Source: Magnetococcus sp. PR-3 (GTDB taxonomy: Bacteria; Pseudomonadota; Magnetococcia; Magnetococcales; Magnetococcaceae). Taken from it: DNA of 64,000 bases. Positions 61,887 to 64,000 of this stretch are shown piece after piece. Both the position numbers and the translations under genes were made by a program. The stretch lies in the NCBI RefSeq assembly GCF_036689865.1, contig NZ_JBAHUQ010000005.1, positions 124,001-188,000 of the forward strand. The letters run 5' to 3'. The notes under the pieces are model-generated. The model was given only the letters and a program-made list of their open reading frames with translations. It did not search any database and had not been told where the DNA came from. Within the stretch, counting starts at the first letter, position 1. Every line of letters starts with the position of its first letter.

Positions 61887-64000
61887 ATGAGTCGGCAAAT
61901 GCTTACGAATAATAACGCCTCCCGCGTCTCCTGGAAGACCGGTTTGCTGCTGGGTTTAGTAGGGCTTCTGAGCCTTTCGGCCTGCCAAACGCCTTCCAGT
62001 ATCACGCCGTCTAAAAAGCACTTCCTGCGGCCTACGGATCCGCCTCCTGGTGCCTTGATGACACCACTGCCTAAAGAGGCGGTGGATGTTGTGGCAGACA
62101 CGGGCCAAATAGACTTGCAAGAGGGTGAGGTAATCTCGATTACCGTCAATGATACCCCAGCACGTACGGTCCTGTTAGCCTTGGCACGGGATACCAAAAA
62201 GAACTTGGATATTCATCCGGGTATTAAAGGGAATGTCACCATCTCTGTGGTGGATCAAACCCTGCCACGGGTTTTGGAGCGTATCGCCAAACAGGTGAAT
62301 ATGCGTTTTGAGATTGATGGGGATACCATTTTGGTCTACCCAGACAAAGCCTTCCTGAAGATCTATCAGGTGGACTATGTCAACATGGCCCGTAGCAGCA
62401 AAACCACCAATAAGATCTCTACCCAGTTGGATACCAACCGTACGTTGGACCCCTCCATTACCGGGAAAGAGATGCCCAATCAGTCAGATATGACTTTGAC
62501 CACAGAGTTTAGAAATGACTTCTGGGCCAGCTTAACCGCCAATATCAATGCCATTGTCGGGCAGAATGCTCCTGGGGCTTCTCCGGCTTTGCCAACCACA
62601 CCGGCGACATTAAATGGTGGTTTGCCACTGCCTGGTGCGGCCACGGGTAGTGCGGCTGCACCTGCTCAAGCTTCTTCGGCAAGCATCAGTAATAGTGTGG
62701 TTTCCATTAATCAGGAGACAGGCGTCATTAGCATTTTTGCGACGGCGGCAGATCATGAGCGGGTTTCAGAGTATCTGGAGTCGCTGATGGAAAATGCCCA
62801 CCGTCAGGTGCTGATTGAGTCAACAGTGGTTGAGGTAGCCTTGAGTGATGATCACCAGCAAGGTGTGGATTGGGCCAGCATTAACGACAATGGTTTAAGC
62901 CGTTTGTCGGCACCATTCCTGGCCAACACCATTGGTGTGACCGGTGCGTTGCGCCCAACAGCGCTTAGTGATCTGCCGATTTTCTCACTGCCCACCAGTT
63001 TGAATACCAGCCATGGTAAAATCACCTCAACGGTTCGGGCGCTTGCCAAGTTTGGTAATACCAAAGTACTCAGTAGCCCGAAAATTATGGCGCTGAATAA
63101 CCAAACAGCGGTTCTGAAGGTTGTGGATAATACCGTGTTCTTTACGGTAGAGGCCCAAGCAGGCTCAACATCCAATGCCAGTGGTGGTACCGATACCACA
63201 GCATTGATCAACACCCGTGTACACACCGTGCCAGTGGGTTTGGTGATGAGTGTGACCCCACAGATCAGTGCTGATGATGTGGTGACACTAAACGTGCGTC
63301 CTACCATCTCCAGCATTAGCCGTTGGGTGAAAGATCCCAACCCGCACCTGACCTCTGGCGATGAGAACCTGATTCCTGAAATTCAGGTTAAAGAGATGGA
63401 GTCTATCCTGCGTGTACACAGTGGCCAGATCACGGTCATGGGTGGTTTAATGCAAGATAAACTCACCAAGAATGACTCTGGTCTGCCCCTGATTTCACGG
63501 GTACCAGGTATTGGTGGTATGTTTGGCTATAAAGAGAAGTCGGTTTCTAAGACCGAGCTGGTGATCTTTATGCGCCCTGTGGTTATGACCCACGGTAAGC
63601 CCCGTGGTGTGACCGTGGCCAACAGCAGTGCCTCCACCAATACCGTGGTGACACCCCGCGCCATGGGGGCACCTGATCCAGCCGCTATGGGTGCCATGCG
63701 AGCACCGGCAATGAAGTCCCATAAGCCCCAGGCCAGCAATGGTGGGTATCTGGACTTTACCAGTCGCGGTAATCAGTCGGTCTATGTCGCGCCTAGCCCT
63801 GCACGTCCTGCTGCACCTGTCGCAGCACCCGCACCTCAGGCCGGACGTTTGCACATACAGCAGCCTAGTGCTGTCATTAATGTGCAGAGCCAAGTTCAAC
63901 AGCCTGTTGGCCGTGTACCCATGGCACCTCAAGCGGTGACCCAACAGCCAATGATGCCACAACAGACTGTGGCCCAGCCCATGGCTACCCAGCCGCAGCA
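61887..64000 (+). CDS. mshL: MSHA-type pilus secretin (MshL-like), C-terminus off the right edge
   Basis: 704 residues are visible, starting at the ATG at 61887. The N-terminus is a lipoprotein signal with LSAC (Cys33). A secretin-and-TonB short domain (VISITVNDTPARTVLLALARDTKKNLDIHPGIKG; VTISVVDQTLPRVLERIAKQV) leads to an N1-like segment and the secretin core: RQVLIESTVVEVALSDDHQQGVDW, VRALAKFGNTKVLSSPKIMALNNQTAVLKV, TVPVGLVMSVTPQISADDVVTLNVRPTIS and GLPLISRVPGIGGMFGYK...ELVIFMRPVVMT. This is the outer-membrane pore of a type IV (MSHA-like) pilus or type II secretion relative. A proline/alanine/glutamine-rich extension of at least 135 residues continues past the core to the window edge. The next genes of the pilus operon are out of view. 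Confidence 0.93.
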   Translation, partial: MSRQMLTNNNASRVSWKTGLLLGLVGLLSLSACQTPSSITPSKKHFLRPTDPPPGALMTPLPKEAVDVVADTGQIDLQEGEVISITVNDTPARTVLLALARDTKKNLDIHPGIKGNVTISVVDQTLPRVLERIAKQVNMRFEIDGDTILVYPDKAFLKIYQVDYVNMARSSKTTNKISTQLDTNRTLDPSITGKEMPNQSDMTLTTEFRNDFWASLTANINAIVGQNAPGASPALPTTPATLNGGLPLPGAATGSAAAPAQASSASISNSVVSINQETGVISIFATAADHERVSEYLESLMENAHRQVLIESTVVEVALSDDHQQGVDWASINDNGLSRLSAPFLANTIGVTGALRPTALSDLPIFSLPTSLNTSHGKITSTVRALAKFGNTKVLSSPKIMALNNQTAVLKVVDNTVFFTVEAQAGSTSNASGGTDTTALINTRVHTVPVGLVMSVTPQISADDVVTLNVRPTISSISRWVKDPNPHLTSGDENLIPEIQVKEMESILRVHSGQITVMGGLMQDKLTKNDSGLPLISRVPGIGGMFGYKEKSVSKTELVIFMRPVVMTHGKPRGVTVANSSASTNTVVTPRAMGAPDPAAMGAMRAPAMKSHKPQASNGGYLDFTSRGNQSVYVAPSPARPAAPVAAPAPQAGRLHIQQPSAVINVQSQVQQPVGRVPMAPQAVTQQPMMPQQTVAQPMATQPQ

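Noticed and set aside
1-64000. CRISPR arrays, prophage, insertion sequences, rRNA, tRNA or magnetosome genes
   Set aside because: No regularly spaced repeats, transposase or integrase motifs, tRNA T-loops or mam-type proteins were found on either strand.

Overview
The window reads as an ordinary chromosomal segment of a Gram-negative proteobacterium. It is about 53-54% GC by eye and is densely packed with genes on both strands. Outer-membrane lipoproteins (an LpoA-like and a DolP-like protein), SecA, Aat, DksA, a MSHA-type secretin and many second-messenger proteins all point to a motile or surface-attached, environmentally responsive proteobacterium. The gene style is compatible with the magnetotactic Magnetococcus group, but that is an impression: no magnetosome gene, rRNA or tRNA was seen that would fix the identity. 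No CRISPR array, insertion sequence or prophage was recognised.

Layout. 1-1566: an SDR oxidoreductase cut by the left edge, a GNAT acetyltransferase and a DUF1566 protein. 1944-6057: a cell-envelope block with an LpoA-like lipoprotein divergent from rsmI, then yraN and a BON-domain (DolP-like) lipoprotein, the same neighbourhood as the yraL-yraM-yraN-yraP region of enterobacteria. 6068-8144: GlcD-type FAD oxidase and dksA. 8247-13171: a nucleotide second-messenger cluster of two membrane class III cyclases, a stand-alone cyclic-nucleotide-binding protein, and a cyclic-nucleotide-binding/GGDEF fusion. 13273-15379: three exported proteins (DUF302, TlpA-like thioredoxin, and a rhodanese-like protein without any cysteine). 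15681-20115: a small unknown protein divergent from a LysR regulator, thiE overlapping a PilZ protein, a PfkB-family kinase and a CysQ-like phosphatase. 20320-22413: arsP/arsR with three matching palindromic operator candidates, and rubrerythrin. 22560-28050: a methyltransferase, a DciA-like protein, two lipoproteins (one with a SPOR domain) and secA.

28193-37978 is a surface-glycan region: two GT-B glycosyltransferases, GDP-fucose synthase, an O-methyltransferase, a radical-SAM/SPASM protein whose cluster-binding cysteines are missing, a GNAT-like protein and a polysaccharide deacetylase, with pcm inserted. asnB and a GT2 glycosyltransferase at 46153-48994 continue the theme. Between them lie a DegS-like protease and a phosphate-uptake region (NptA-type Na/Pi symporter with PhoU domain, a P-loop/GAF/membrane-tail protein, a DUF47 PhoU-like protein and a Pit transporter). 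49331-55520 holds a metallophosphoesterase, then an overlapping operon of a 71-residue protein, a YhaN-like SMC-type ATPase with an internal membrane hairpin, and a PstS-like binding protein, followed by an ATP-grasp-like protein. The right end carries an MFS transporter, polA, aat, a Sel1-repeat protein and the start of a MSHA-type secretin cut by the edge.

The most unusual items are the cysteine-stripped radical-SAM homologue, the phosphate-locus P-loop/GAF/tail-anchor protein, the SMC-ATPase/phosphate-binding-protein operon, the cyclase/cNMP-GGDEF cluster and the cysteine-free rhodanese. All functions are inferred from sequence motifs read by eye; no database search was run.
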